Source of the DNA: Streptomyces spinoverrucosus | GTDB lineage: Bacteria > Actinomycetota > Actinomycetes > Streptomycetales > Streptomycetaceae | Direction: 5' to 3' | Assembly (NCBI RefSeq): GCF_006539505.1 | Contig: NZ_BJND01000038.1 | Span: 1 to 64,000, forward strand | Length of the DNA stretch: 64,000 bases | Part shown: piece after piece, positions 51,983-61,303 of the stretch | Numbering within the stretch: the stretch's first letter is position 1 | Layout: every line of letters begins with the position of its first letter | Translations under genes and position numbers: made by a program | Notes under the pieces: model-generated | Seen by the model: only the letters and a program-made list of their open reading frames with translations | Told to the model about the DNA's origin: nothing | The model's database searches: none

Positions 51983-52042
51983 TCGCAGGTATCGGCGTAA
52001 TCGCAGGTATCGATCAAATCGCAGGCATCGAGCAAATCGCAG
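51983..52042. repeat. 18-bp tandem repeats after the antiporter gene
   Basis: TCGCAGGTATCGGCGTAA, then near-identical units at 52001 and 52019 and the start of a fourth at 52037, beginning directly at the antiporter stop. The remaining 52043-52285 before the MFS gene shows no convincing gene. Confidence 0.8.
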
Positions 52043-52285
52043 GTGGTGCACCGTGTGGTGCTCGGTTTCACAGGCGCACCAGTCCTTCACCCCTGTACGA
52101 TGCAGGCGTCACCCAGATCGAACCAACTCTGCCTGACGCAGAGCTGGCGCGACCGTATGGCGGCCGGAAACGCCCTTCGACGCAGTGGGCGCCGGTATCT
52201 ACCGCAGTGCGCGCAAGAGGACAGCTCTCGGCACCCGGCCCACCACAAGCGGGCCGCGCTACCAGGCGGCAGAAAGGCAAGGGCC

Positions 52286-53560
52286 GTGGCGTCCACGGTC
52301 ACCTCGTCGAAGACCTCTCGCCCGGGATACGGGCATCTGCTGCGCACCCGCGGCGCCTGGACGTTCCTGCTCCCCGGCTTCGCGGCACGCCAGCCGTTCG
52401 CGATGCTGACGATCTCCATCGTGCTGCTGGTGCAGCACACCACCGGCTCGTACGGCGTGGCAGGCGCCGCCGCGGCCGTCACAGGCGTCTCCATGGCGCT
52501 GTTCGCGCCGTACACCGGGCGTCTGGCGGACCGCTTCGGGCAGCGCGCCGTACTGATCCCCGGCGTGCTGGTGCACTCCCTCGCGGGCCTCACCCTGACG
52601 GCACTCGCGCTGGCGGAAGCCCCCCTGTGGGCGCTGTTCGTGGCGGCCGTCCCCACGGGTGCCTCGGTGCCGCAGATCGGCCCCATGGTTCGGGCCCGCT
52701 GGGGCGTGAAACTCCAGGGCTCCCCTCTGATGACCACCGCCGCGGCCTTCGAGTCCGTCACGGACGAGCTGACCTTCGTCGTCGGCCCGCTGCTCGCCAC
52801 CGCCCTGTGCACCGCCGTGGACCCGGCGGCGGGCCTGGTGACCGAGGCCGCGCTGACCCTGGTCGGCGGTCTGCTGTTCGCCGCGCAGAAAAGCACCCAG
52901 CCGACGGTCACCACCGGCGGGCACGCGCGCGTGGAGCACGCCTCGGGGCTGCGCGTCCCCGGAGTGCGGGTGCTGGCCGTGGCATTCCTCGGCATCGGGT
53001 CCGTCTTCGGCGGCATGCAGGTCTCGCTGGCCGCGTTCACCGAGTCCATCGGCGAGCCCGGCCTGAACGGCGTCCTGTACGGGATCTTCGCCGCGGGCAA
53101 CATGCTCTCCGGCATCGCGTGCGGCGCCATCGCCTGGAAGGCGGCCCCACAGCGACGCCTGGTCGTCGGCTACGGCGCCCTCGCCCTGGCCGCCGCCGGC
53201 CTGTGGGCCGCGCACTCCGTGCTGCTGCTCGCCGGGCTCGGCCTGCTGGTCGGCATGTGCATCGCGCCCGCCCTGATCACCGGCTACACCCTGGTCGAGA
53301 GCCTGGTCCCGGCCGGGGCGCGCACCGAGGCGTTCACCTGGCTGACCGGCGCGGTGGCGCTCGGACAGGCGGGAGCCGTCACGGTCGCCGGACAGCTGGA
53401 GGACCGCTTCTGGGACGGCGCCGGGTTCCTGGTCCCGCTCGGGGGCACGGCGCTCGCGCTGGCGACCCTGGTCGCGCTCAGGTCGCGCCTTGCCGTACGG
53501 CCCCGGAGCCGTACCGTCGCACGTGGCGTCGGTCACCGCACGGCGGTCGCAGTGGACTGA
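52286..53560 (+). CDS. MFS transporter
   Basis: A 424-residue 12-TM major facilitator. GRLADRFGQR is motif A after TM2, and a long central loop separates the halves (about 195-215). GTG at 52286 has AAGGCAAGGG upstream; the frame is open further up but lacks TM-like sequence. Substrate unknown. Same strand as the antiporter but 300 bp away. Confidence 0.85.
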   Translation: MASTVTSSKTSRPGYGHLLRTRGAWTFLLPGFAARQPFAMLTISIVLLVQHTTGSYGVAGAAAAVTGVSMALFAPYTGRLADRFGQRAVLIPGVLVHSLAGLTLTALALAEAPLWALFVAAVPTGASVPQIGPMVRARWGVKLQGSPLMTTAAAFESVTDELTFVVGPLLATALCTAVDPAAGLVTEAALTLVGGLLFAAQKSTQPTVTTGGHARVEHASGLRVPGVRVLAVAFLGIGSVFGGMQVSLAAFTESIGEPGLNGVLYGIFAAGNMLSGIACGAIAWKAAPQRRLVVGYGALALAAAGLWAAHSVLLLAGLGLLVGMCIAPALITGYTLVESLVPAGARTEAFTWLTGAVALGQAGAVTVAGQLEDRFWDGAGFLVPLGGTALALATLVALRSRLAVRPRSRTVARGVGHRTAVAVD

Positions 53561-53627
53561 TCCCGAGGAATACGTCACTATGGACCGTCGTTAGCACTCA
53601 TCGAGTGAGAGTGCCAGGAGGAAGACA

Positions 53628-53936
53628 GTGCCGACCTACCAGTACCAGTGCACCGAGTGCGGCGAGGGCCTCGAGGCGGTGCAGAAGTTCACCGACGACG
53701 CCCTGACCGAGTGCCCCAGCTGCAACGGCCGCCTGAAGAAGGTGTTCTCCGCGGTCGGCATTGTCTTCAAGGGCTCCGGTTTCTACCGCAACGACAGCCG
53801 CGGCTCCTCGTCGAGCAGCTCGCCGGCGTCCACGAGCTCGTCCTCGTCGTCTTCCTCCTCTTCGTCCTCCTCGTCTTCGTCCTCGGACTCGAAGGCGCCG
53901 AGCGCGGGGACGTCGTCCAGCAGCACCGCCGCCTGA
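53628..53936 (+). CDS. FmdB-family zinc ribbon protein
   Basis: A 102-residue FmdB-type protein. The MPTYQYQCTECGEGLE start and CPSCNGRLKKVFS form a four-Cys zinc ribbon, followed by GIVFKGSGFYRND. The last 45 residues are almost only Ser, a disordered tail found in Streptomyces members. Function of the family is unclear. GTG start with AGGAGGAAG upstream. Confidence 0.9.
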   Translation: MPTYQYQCTECGEGLEAVQKFTDDALTECPSCNGRLKKVFSAVGIVFKGSGFYRNDSRGSSSSSSPASTSSSSSSSSSSSSSSSSSDSKAPSAGTSSSSTAA

Positions 53937-53954
53937 GGCACCCGCACACTCACG

Positions 53955-53985
53955 GGACCCCACCGTCGTACGACTGGTGGGGTCC
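53955..53985. terminator. Terminator after FmdB gene
   Basis: Perfect 10-bp stem (53955-53964 with 53976-53985). Confidence 0.75.
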
Positions 53986-54050
53986 TCGGTCTTTCCGGCT
54001 TTCCGGCACCGGCTCCTGCGGTCGCACCGGTGGCGGCTACTGTGCTGAGC

Positions 54051-54884
54051 ATGGCGAACGCAGAGATCGGTGTAATCGGCGGCTCAGGCTTCTACTCGTT
54101 CCTCGACGACGTGACCGAACTCCAGGTGGACACGCCGTACGGGCAGCCCAGCGACTCCCTCTTCCTCGGCGAGATCGCCGGCCGGCGGGTCGCCTTCCTG
54201 CCCCGGCACGGGCGCGGCCACCATCTGCCGCCGCACCGGATCAACTACCGGGCCAACCTCTGGGCGCTGCGGTCGGTCGGCGTGCGCCAGGTCCTCGGGC
54301 CCTGCGCGGTGGGCGGGCTGCGCCCCGAGTACGGGCCGGGCACGCTGCTCGTCCCGGACCAGCTGGTCGATCGGACGAAGGCGCGGGTTTCGACGTACTT
54401 CGACGGACTGCCGCTGCCCGACGGCACCGTGCCGAACGTGGTGCACGTGTCCCTGGCGGACCCCTACTGCCCCACCGGACGGTCGGCCGTCCTGAAGGCC
54501 GCGCGCGGGCGTAACTGGGAGCCGGTGGACGGCGGCGCGCTCGTCGTGATCGAGGGGCCGCGCTTCTCCACCCGTGCCGAATCGTTGTGGCACCAGGCGC
54601 AGGGCTGGTCGGTGGTGGGCATGACCGGCCACCCCGAGGCGGCGCTCGCCCGTGAGCTGGAGCTCTGCTACACCTCGCTGAACCTCGTCACCGACCTGGA
54701 CGCGGGCGCCGAGACCGGGGAGGGCGTCTCGCACGACGAGGTGCTGCGGGTGTTCGCCGCGAACGTGGACCGCCTGCGGGGTGTGCTGTTCGACGCGGTG
54801 GCGGCGCTGCCCGCGAACGAGGAGCGGGACTGTCTGTGCGTGAACGCGCTGGGTGGGATGGATCCGGGGTTCGAGCTGCCGTAG
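54051..54884 (+). CDS. S-methyl-5'-thioadenosine phosphorylase-like (MTAP/MTIP)
   Basis: A 277-residue nucleoside phosphorylase of the MTAP family. GVIGGSGFYSFLD, FLPRHGRGHHLPPHRINYRAN, VDRTKARVSTYFDG and IEGPRFSTRAES are typical. It cleaves methylthioadenosine or methylthioinosine with phosphate in methionine salvage. The usual MTAP pocket Met/Thr (GMTGHPEA here) is kept. ATG at 54051. Confidence 0.9.
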   Translation: MANAEIGVIGGSGFYSFLDDVTELQVDTPYGQPSDSLFLGEIAGRRVAFLPRHGRGHHLPPHRINYRANLWALRSVGVRQVLGPCAVGGLRPEYGPGTLLVPDQLVDRTKARVSTYFDGLPLPDGTVPNVVHVSLADPYCPTGRSAVLKAARGRNWEPVDGGALVVIEGPRFSTRAESLWHQAQGWSVVGMTGHPEAALARELELCYTSLNLVTDLDAGAETGEGVSHDEVLRVFAANVDRLRGVLFDAVAALPANEERDCLCVNALGGMDPGFELP

Positions 54885-55046
54885 CGGAATCGTAGTGGCG
54901 GTAACAGCGACGTCTGTGGAAGGTCGGAAGCTGCGGAACGTCCCGTTCGGGTGAGGGAGTTGTCCACAACCCGTCGGTAGTACACGGGCCTCAGCGGGCG
55001 GCGGCGCGAAGCCTCATCGTGGGCTGCAACCGATCCGTCGTCACAG

Positions 55047-55625
55047 GTGGTGGTCCTCGTGTCCTTCGCTGCGTCCTCCGTACCGTCCTCCGCTCCGCGT
55101 CCTCCTCGCCCGCTCGGCACCGACGCGCCTCCGACCTGCGAGGTGCCGCACTTCGCTCCCGTTCGCGTGCGCGGCGGGCGGTATCAGCTACGCCGGTTCG
55201 TACGGCATCGGCGGCGGGCCCTGGCCGCCGGGCTCGCGATCACCGCCGCCGCGCTGGTGGCGGCCGGCCCGCGTGCCCCGGCCGACGCTCATCAGGGCGA
55301 CCGGGCCCGCGGGCATCCTGTGGCGGACCGCGCTCCGGAGCGCCGGGCCGTGGAGCGGGTGTCCGCGCCCGTGCGGATCGCCGACGCGGCGACGGTGCGG
55401 CTGCTGCGCCCCGGTGACCGGGTCGACGTCGTCGCCGCCGAGGAGACGGCGACGGGCGGTGCGGCCGATGTGGTCGCGCGCGGTGCGCTGGTGACCAAGG
55501 TGCCCGAGCCGCTGGACGGCGAGGTCGACAGCGGGGCGCTGGTCGTGCTCTCGGTCCCGCGTGCCACCGCGGCGCGGCTGGCGGGCGCGAGCGCGACGGC
55601 TCGGCTGGCGGTGACGCTGTGCTGA
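55047..55625 (+). CDS. SAF-domain (RcpC/CpaB-like) membrane protein
   Basis: A 192-residue protein with a basic N-terminus, one TM (ALAAGLAITAAALVAAG) and a C-terminal SAF-like domain (PVRIADAATVRLLRPGDRVDVVAAE; GALVTKVP; GALVVLSVPRATAARLAG) as in Flp-pilus RcpC/CpaB. Probably secreted and membrane-anchored. No pilus genes adjacent. Start uncertain among several GTG/ATG codons; 55047 used. Confidence 0.65.
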   Translation: MVVLVSFAASSVPSSAPRPPRPLGTDAPPTCEVPHFAPVRVRGGRYQLRRFVRHRRRALAAGLAITAAALVAAGPRAPADAHQGDRARGHPVADRAPERRAVERVSAPVRIADAATVRLLRPGDRVDVVAAEETATGGAADVVARGALVTKVPEPLDGEVDSGALVVLSVPRATAARLAGASATARLAVTLC

Positions 55626-55754
55626 GCCGGATCGTGCGTGACCTCCTGTCAAGTCCTTCGAAGGAAGGGCCCGATTGGACAGGGCGGCCGAGCGCTGACG
55701 TAGGTTGCGGAGCGGTCTGTTCCACAACGTGTGCGTCCGAGGGGTGGCTCCGAA

Positions 55755-56213
55755 GTGAGCGAGAAGAAGGAACCGAGCGTCTGGGAGGGCTTCAAGGTCT
55801 TCCTGATGCGCGGGAACGTGGTCGATCTGGCTGTGGCGGTGGTCATCGGTGCCGCGTTCACCAACATCGTGAACTCGGTGGTGAAGGGGGTCATCAATCC
55901 GCTGGTCGGAGCGATCGGCACCAAGAACCTCGATCACTACAGCTCGTGCCTGAGCCCGACGTGCGAAGGCGAGCAGGGCATTCAGATCCTGTGGGGCTCC
56001 GTCCTCGGCGCGACCCTCAGCTTCGTCATCACCGCGGCCGTCGTCTACTTCCTCATGGTCCTGCCGATGTCGAAGTACCTGGCCCGCGCGGAGGCGCGCC
56101 GCAAGGCGAAGGACGGGACGCACGAGGTCATCGAGGTGACCGAGCTGGAGGTGCTCAAGGAGATCCGCGACGCCCTGGTCGCACAGCGCGGCTCGGGGCC
56201 CAACCAGCCGTAA
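55755..56213 (+). CDS. mscL: Large-conductance mechanosensitive channel
   Basis: A 152-residue MscL. GFKVFLMRGNVVDLAVAVVIG is the TM1 pore helix with the gate, followed by a periplasmic loop containing a Cys pair (SCLSPTC) and TM2 (VITAAVVYFLMVLPM), then a cytoplasmic helix. It opens under membrane tension to relieve osmotic shock. GTG start. Confidence 0.95.
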   Translation: MSEKKEPSVWEGFKVFLMRGNVVDLAVAVVIGAAFTNIVNSVVKGVINPLVGAIGTKNLDHYSSCLSPTCEGEQGIQILWGSVLGATLSFVITAAVVYFLMVLPMSKYLARAEARRKAKDGTHEVIEVTELEVLKEIRDALVAQRGSGPNQP

Positions 56214-56217
56214 CGGC

Positions 56218-56403
56218 TCAGATGTGGTGGGGCGGCTTCTCGTCGAGGAAGCGCTTCAGGTCGGCCGCGCTGTCGCCGTCGGTGGCCGGCCGCTCGCCCC
56301 ATCCGCGGTCCGTGTCGTCCGAGGACTGCTCGTCCAGCGGATCGTCGAAGATCAACGCGACCTTGGGCCGCTCACGCGGCTCGGGGGCGGGGGAGGTACT
56401 CAT
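56218..56403 (-). CDS. Small conserved hypothetical protein
   Basis: A 61-residue acidic, hydrophilic protein (MSTSPAPEPRERPKVALIFD, then an Asp/Glu-rich middle and a C-terminal AADLKRFLDEKPPHH). No known domain recognised. It is convergent with mscL, 4 bp away. Start at the ATG at 56403 or GTG at 56427; the nearby GGAGG does not decide. Kept because composition and codon use resemble real small Streptomyces genes. Confidence 0.55.
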   Translation of the reverse strand: MSTSPAPEPRERPKVALIFDDPLDEQSSDDTDRGWGERPATDGDSAADLKRFLDEKPPHHI

Positions 56404-56522
56404 GCCTCCAGGGTACGGGGCGGACACCCACGGACACCGGGGCCGAGGAGTCGGCGACCGAGGTATCCGGCTGATCCTCTCTTACCAAGATTTTCCGGCC
56501 GGTATCTGCTGTCCTAGGAATC

Positions 56523-57761
56523 ATGACGTCCAGCCCGACTCCGCCGCCCGCCTCGTCCGACGCGTCGGCCCATCGGAGGCCGCTGCGCCCGCTCACTGCC
56601 CGCGGTCGCGACGAGGTGCACCGCGTCGCCACGCCGCTGGAGCTCTTCTTCGACCTGTGTTTCGTCGTGGCGATCGCGCAGGCGGGATTCCAGCTGGTGC
56701 ACGCCGTCGCCGAGGCGCATGCCGGCGAGGGCATCCTCAACTACGCGATGGTGTTCTTCTCCATCTGGTGGGCCTGGATGAACTTCACCTGGTTCGCCTC
56801 TGCCTACGACAACGACGACGCCCTCTATCGCGTGGTCACCCTGGTACAGATCGCCGGCGTCCTCCTGCTCGCCGCCGGGGTCTCACGGGCCTTCGAGACC
56901 CACGACTTCCTGCTCGTCTGGCTCGGCTACGTGGTGATGCGGCTCGCCATGGCCACGCAGTGGCTGCGGGCCGCGCGATCCGCAGAGGGCGCGGAACGCA
57001 CCACGGCACTGCGGTACGCCGGTGGTGTACTGCTCTGCCAGGTCGGCTGGATGGGGCTGGTGCTCTTCCCGGAGCCCGCACGCCCCTGGGTGTTCCTGGT
57101 GATGGTGATCGCCGAGCTGTGCGTGCCGCTCTACGCGGAGAAGGCCCGGCCGACGTCGTGGCATCCGCACCACATCGCCGAGCGGTACGGGCTGTTCACG
57201 ATCATCGTGCTCGGCGAGACGATCGCCGCGGCCACGGTCGCCGTGAAGACGGGCGTCGACGAGAACGACGCGCTGGGCGAACTGCTGCCGATCGCGGCGG
57301 GTGGCCTGCTGATCGTGTTCTCCGCCTGGTGGATCTACTTCGTGGTGCCGATCCACGGGCGCCTGCGCTCCAGCCAGGAGGCGTTCGTGTGGGGTTACGG
57401 CCACTACCTGATCTTCGCCTCGGCGGCCGCGATCGGCGCGGGCCTGGAGGTGGCCGTCGAGCAGACGGTCGGCAAGGCGCACATCTCCACCCTGTCCGCG
57501 TCCGCCGCGGTGACCCTGCCGACGGCGCTGTACCTGCTCACCGTCTGGGCCCTGCACTCACGCCACTTCAAGAGGGGCATCGCCCAGCAACTCGTGCTGC
57601 CGACGGCGGCGTTGCTGGTGATCTGCTGCACCTTCCTGCGCGACTGGGCGGTCCTCGCTGCGGGCGTCGTATCGGCGCTGGCGGTGGTGACCGGGACGAC
57701 CTTGACGGCACGCCTTACCGCCCGAGAGCACCGGACGCAGACGGGCACGCCGGCCGGTTGA
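56523..57761 (+). CDS. Low temperature requirement protein A (LtrA) family
   Basis: A 412-residue membrane protein with about 11 TMs. TPLELFFDLCFVVAIAQ near residue 37 and the GLFTIIVLGETIAA block near 230 are family signatures. Function is not established; found next to stress genes in many Actinobacteria. ATG at 56523. Confidence 0.88.
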   Translation: MTSSPTPPPASSDASAHRRPLRPLTARGRDEVHRVATPLELFFDLCFVVAIAQAGFQLVHAVAEAHAGEGILNYAMVFFSIWWAWMNFTWFASAYDNDDALYRVVTLVQIAGVLLLAAGVSRAFETHDFLLVWLGYVVMRLAMATQWLRAARSAEGAERTTALRYAGGVLLCQVGWMGLVLFPEPARPWVFLVMVIAELCVPLYAEKARPTSWHPHHIAERYGLFTIIVLGETIAAATVAVKTGVDENDALGELLPIAAGGLLIVFSAWWIYFVVPIHGRLRSSQEAFVWGYGHYLIFASAAAIGAGLEVAVEQTVGKAHISTLSASAAVTLPTALYLLTVWALHSRHFKRGIAQQLVLPTAALLVICCTFLRDWAVLAAGVVSALAVVTGTTLTARLTAREHRTQTGTPAG

Positions 57762-57810
57762 CTTGGAGCGTGCGCTGAGGAACGCCCGCTGGGGCAGGAC
57801 ACTGGTCTCC

Positions 57811-58851
57811 ATGACAGTTGATGCTCTGACGGACGTGACCGGCCTGCGGGTGGGACACGCGACGCGCACAGGCGAAGGCTGGCTCACCGGCACCACGGTC
57901 GTTCTCGCACCCGAGGGCGGGGCCGTCGCCGCGGTGGACGTGCGCGGCGGCGGCCCCGGCACCAAGGAGACCGACGCCCTCGACCCGCGCAACGTGGTGC
58001 AGAAGGCCGAGGCGGTGGTGCTGACCGGCGGCAGCGCGTACGGGCTCGACGCGGCGTCGGGTGTGATGGCCTGGTTGGAGGAGCAGGGGCGCGGGGTGCG
58101 CGTCGGGCCGGATCCGGCGCATGTCGTGCCGGTGGTGCCCGCCGCGTGCGTCTTCGACCTGGGCCGGGGCGGCGACTTCCGGGCCAGGCCGGACGCGTCC
58201 CTCGGCAGGGCGGCCGTCGAGGCGGCCGCGGCGAGCGAGATCGGCGCTCCGGTACCGGAGGGCTGTGTGGGCGCCGGTACGGGTGCCGCGGTCGGGGCGA
58301 TGAAGGGCGGGGTCGGCACCGCGAGCGTCGTCCTCGACTCGGGGATCACGGTGGCGGCGCTGGTGGTGGCCAACGCTGCGGGGTCGGTGCTGGACCCGGA
58401 GACGGGGGTGCTGTACGGGGAGTTGTTCCAGGGGCGTGTGAACTACCCCGATGCGCAGGTGCACGAGGCGGCACGCACGCGGCTCGCCGAGAGCGCGGCG
58501 AGGAACGCCCCGCCGCCGCTGAACACCACGCTCGCGGTCGTCGCAACGGACGCGGACCTGACCAAGGCTCAGGCGCAGAAGCTGGCGGGCACGGCACACG
58601 ACGGCATCGCCCGCGCGGTGCGGCCGGTGCATCTGCTGCACGACGGCGACACGGTCTTCGCGCTGGCGACGGGTGCCCGCCCGCTCGACGCCGCGCAGCC
58701 GCTGGCGCTGAACGAGATCCTGGCGGCGGGCGCCGATGTGGTGACGCGCGCGATCGTGCGGGCGGTGCGGGCGGCCGAGTCGGTGAAGGGGAGGGGGGAG
58801 GGGGAGGGCGGGGGGTGGCCCTCCTACACGGAGCTGTACGGCGGGAGTTGA
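57811..58851 (+). CDS. P1 family peptidase (DmpA/BapA-like)
   Basis: A 346-residue autoprocessing N-terminal-nucleophile hydrolase. DVTGLRVGHATRT begins it, GVGAGTGAAVGAMKGGVGT (in part) is the nucleophile region, and NAAGSVLDPETG follows. Relatives are aminopeptidases of D- or beta-amino acids. ATG at 57811. No signal peptide. Confidence 0.88.
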   Translation: MTVDALTDVTGLRVGHATRTGEGWLTGTTVVLAPEGGAVAAVDVRGGGPGTKETDALDPRNVVQKAEAVVLTGGSAYGLDAASGVMAWLEEQGRGVRVGPDPAHVVPVVPAACVFDLGRGGDFRARPDASLGRAAVEAAAASEIGAPVPEGCVGAGTGAAVGAMKGGVGTASVVLDSGITVAALVVANAAGSVLDPETGVLYGELFQGRVNYPDAQVHEAARTRLAESAARNAPPPLNTTLAVVATDADLTKAQAQKLAGTAHDGIARAVRPVHLLHDGDTVFALATGARPLDAAQPLALNEILAAGADVVTRAIVRAVRAAESVKGRGEGEGGGWPSYTELYGGS

Positions 58852-59012
58852 GCGGCCCGCCCCCGCTCCCCCGCGCCCGAGTTCGGCAATTGTCCCGGTT
58901 CTGTCACGTGATGGCGTCCCCGGCGAGTGGAGGGAACCCCACCGGTCCCGGTCCCCTCTTTCTCCACGCAACCGGAGCGGATCACCCACATCACATGAAC
59001 ATGGAGCAGCCC

Positions 59013-60239
59013 GTGACAACGCCGGACATAGCAACGCGGCGCACGCTGGGGGCCTGTGCCGCCCTGATGGTCGGCGCGCTCACCCTCACCGCCTGCGGCG
59101 GCAACGCCAAGGCCAGTAACGACGGCAAGGGCGGCGGTGGCGGTGGCGGCGAGGCGAAGACCTCGGCGGCGCGGATCGTCATCTCGGCCAAGGACGGTTC
59201 GACCGGCGCGTCGATCAACACGACGGGCGTGAAGGTCAGCGACGGGAAGCTGACCGAGGTGAAGATGACGGTGGCGGAGACGGGGCAGGCCGTGCCGGGG
59301 GCCATCTCCGCGGACGGGCGGAGCTGGAAGCCGAAGGAGCAGTTGGAGCGGGGGACGAAGTACGAGATCGCGGTGACCGCGAAAGACGCGAGCGGCAAGG
59401 CCAGCGCCGCCGACTCCACGTTCACGACCGTGACATCGGCGAACAGCTTCATCGGGACGTACACGCCGGACAACGGGACGACGGTCGGGGTCGGGATGCC
59501 GGTGTCGTTCACGTTCGACAAGGCGATCAGCGACAAGAAGGCCGTGCAGTCGCACATCACGGTCACGTCGAGCAGTGGCCAGAAGGTGGTGGGGCACTGG
59601 TTCGGGGCGCAGCGGCTCGACTTCCGGCCCGAGGAGTACTGGAAGGCGGGCTCCAAGGTCACGATGAAGATCGACCTGGACGGGGTGGAGGGCGCGAACG
59701 GCGTCTACGGGGTGCAGAAGAAGACGGTCACCTTCACGATCGGGCGCTCGCAGGTCTCCACCGTGGACGCGGGCACGCAGACCATGACGGTCGTGCGCGA
59801 CGGAAGGACCTTCAAGACGGTCCCGATCTCCGCGGGCAGCCCGGAGTTCCCCACGTACAACGGGCAGATGGTGATCTCCGAGAAGGTGGCGGAGACGCGG
59901 ATGGACAGCCGTACGGTGGGCCTCGCCGACGCGTACAACATCCCGAACGTGCCGCACGCGATGCGGCTGACCACGTCCGGTACGTTCATCCACGGCAACT
60001 TCTGGTACAAGAAGGCCAATCCGCCCTTCGGCCGTTTCGGCAGCAGCCACGGCTGTGTCGGGCTCCAGGACGTGGAGGGCGGGCAGGGGGACACTCCGGC
60101 CAAGTGGTTCTACGACAACTCGCTCATCGGGGACGTCGTGATCGTCAAGAACTCCGCCGACTCCACGGTGGCGCCGGACAACGGGCTCAACGGCTGGAAC
60201 ATGGCGTGGAGCGAGTGGCTCGCCGGGAGCGCCGACTGA
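59013..60239 (+). CDS. L,D-transpeptidase lipoprotein
   Basis: A 408-residue cell-wall enzyme. The N-terminus has a signal with lipobox LTAC, a Gly-rich linker, two Ig-like domains and a YkuD catalytic domain with HGNFW and SHGC (Cys348). It makes 3-3 crosslinks in peptidoglycan. GTG at 59013 has GGAG six bases upstream; ATGs at 58995 and 59001 are alternatives. The 161-nt gap upstream shows no recognised riboswitch. Confidence 0.92.
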   Translation: MTTPDIATRRTLGACAALMVGALTLTACGGNAKASNDGKGGGGGGGEAKTSAARIVISAKDGSTGASINTTGVKVSDGKLTEVKMTVAETGQAVPGAISADGRSWKPKEQLERGTKYEIAVTAKDASGKASAADSTFTTVTSANSFIGTYTPDNGTTVGVGMPVSFTFDKAISDKKAVQSHITVTSSSGQKVVGHWFGAQRLDFRPEEYWKAGSKVTMKIDLDGVEGANGVYGVQKKTVTFTIGRSQVSTVDAGTQTMTVVRDGRTFKTVPISAGSPEFPTYNGQMVISEKVAETRMDSRTVGLADAYNIPNVPHAMRLTTSGTFIHGNFWYKKANPPFGRFGSSHGCVGLQDVEGGQGDTPAKWFYDNSLIGDVVIVKNSADSTVAPDNGLNGWNMAWSEWLAGSAD

Positions 60240-60240
60240 C

Positions 60241-60286
60241 GAACACCGGCCGGGATCCGTACGAACACCGGCCGGGAGATCCGTAC
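60241..60286. repeat. Two direct repeats after the L,D-transpeptidase gene
   Basis: GAACACCGGCCGGGATCCGT plus AC (60241-60262) and a copy with GA inserted (60263-60286). The gap to the next gene (60240-60456) shows nothing else clear. Confidence 0.7.
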
Positions 60287-60456
60287 GAAGGCCGTCCGGC
60301 CAGCGTTTTTTGACGGAGTGTCGGGTCGCGTGGGAACTTCTCGCGCGGCCCGGCCGTTTTCCCGGCGTACGTTTTCTCGGTTCCCGGACATGATGTCCGA
60401 CCGAGGGGCTACGGTATGCACCCACAAGGTGACATGCAGCAACGCCGGGAGAAACC

Positions 60457-61203
60457 TTGAGCGTCCCGTACGAGACGGCAGCGTACGAACCACCCGACGC
60501 GCCCGAGTCTCCGGAGGAGCACCTCGCGCGCCTGCTCGGACGCGCCCTGAACTCGTTCGAGCTGCCCGACGAGACGATAGGGCGGCTCGACAGCGCCCTG
60601 GCGTACGACAGTTCGCTGCACTGCGCGCACCACAGCGCGGGCCTGCACCAGGAGACGTACCGGCACACCTGGCTGCTCGCCGACGGCTCGGCGCTCACCC
60701 TCTGGGAGCTCGTTCACAACACCACGCCGGGCGGCGTCCCGCAGCACGAGGTGTACGTCGACTCGGAGGAGTTGCGCGCCGCGGGCTCCCGGCTCGGGGT
60801 GCCGCCGGACACGCCGGACTTCGAACTGCCGGTGCCGGTGGAGCTGTCGTCGATCCCCATGCCACGGCACGCGTACGTGCCGGACGACTCGGCGGATCAC
60901 GCCCGTCGGCTGCTGCGCCGGGCGGAGAACCCGGACCGGCCCGGCGCGCAGACGGCCGCGCTGCTCGCAACGGCGTGCGCCCACCAGATCACGCAGGCCT
61001 TCGGGCGCCCCTGCCGCGCGGGACGCGCGGCGCTGGGTTTCTCGCTGTACGAGCACGCGTTCCTGCTGTGCGACGGGCAGGAGATCTCCCTGTGGGAGGT
61101 CGAGCACACGGCCACGCCGGACGGACGGCACATGTGCGAGGTGTATACGACCGAGGACGCGGCTCGGGAGGCGATGGAGCGGAGGGCTGCGCAGCTGTCC
61201 TGA
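60457..61203 (+). CDS. DUF6227 protein
   Basis: A 248-residue Streptomyces-type protein with a duplicated look: HTWLLADGSALTLWELVHNTTPG and HAFLLCDGQEISLWEVEHTATPD are parallel segments in the two halves, suggesting internal repeat of a small alpha/beta unit. Function unknown. TTG start with GGGAGAAACC at good distance. Confidence 0.82.
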   Translation: MSVPYETAAYEPPDAPESPEEHLARLLGRALNSFELPDETIGRLDSALAYDSSLHCAHHSAGLHQETYRHTWLLADGSALTLWELVHNTTPGGVPQHEVYVDSEELRAAGSRLGVPPDTPDFELPVPVELSSIPMPRHAYVPDDSADHARRLLRRAENPDRPGAQTAALLATACAHQITQAFGRPCRAGRAALGFSLYEHAFLLCDGQEISLWEVEHTATPDGRHMCEVYTTEDAAREAMERRAAQLS

Positions 61204-61303
61204 GGGCGGGGCGCGTACGCGTCGCGCACGCCGGGTCATGAACAAACAGCACGGTCCAGGACCGACCTCGGTCCCGGACCGCGCTGCTTTCCTCGCTCGG
61301 TGC

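Noticed and set aside
54885..55046. Gene between MTAP-like and SAF-domain genes
   Set aside because: No frame with start, ribosome site and codon pattern was found in these 162 bases.
58852..59012. c-di-AMP (ydaO-type) riboswitch before the L,D-transpeptidase
   Set aside because: The expected conserved core sequences were not found in the 161-nt gap.
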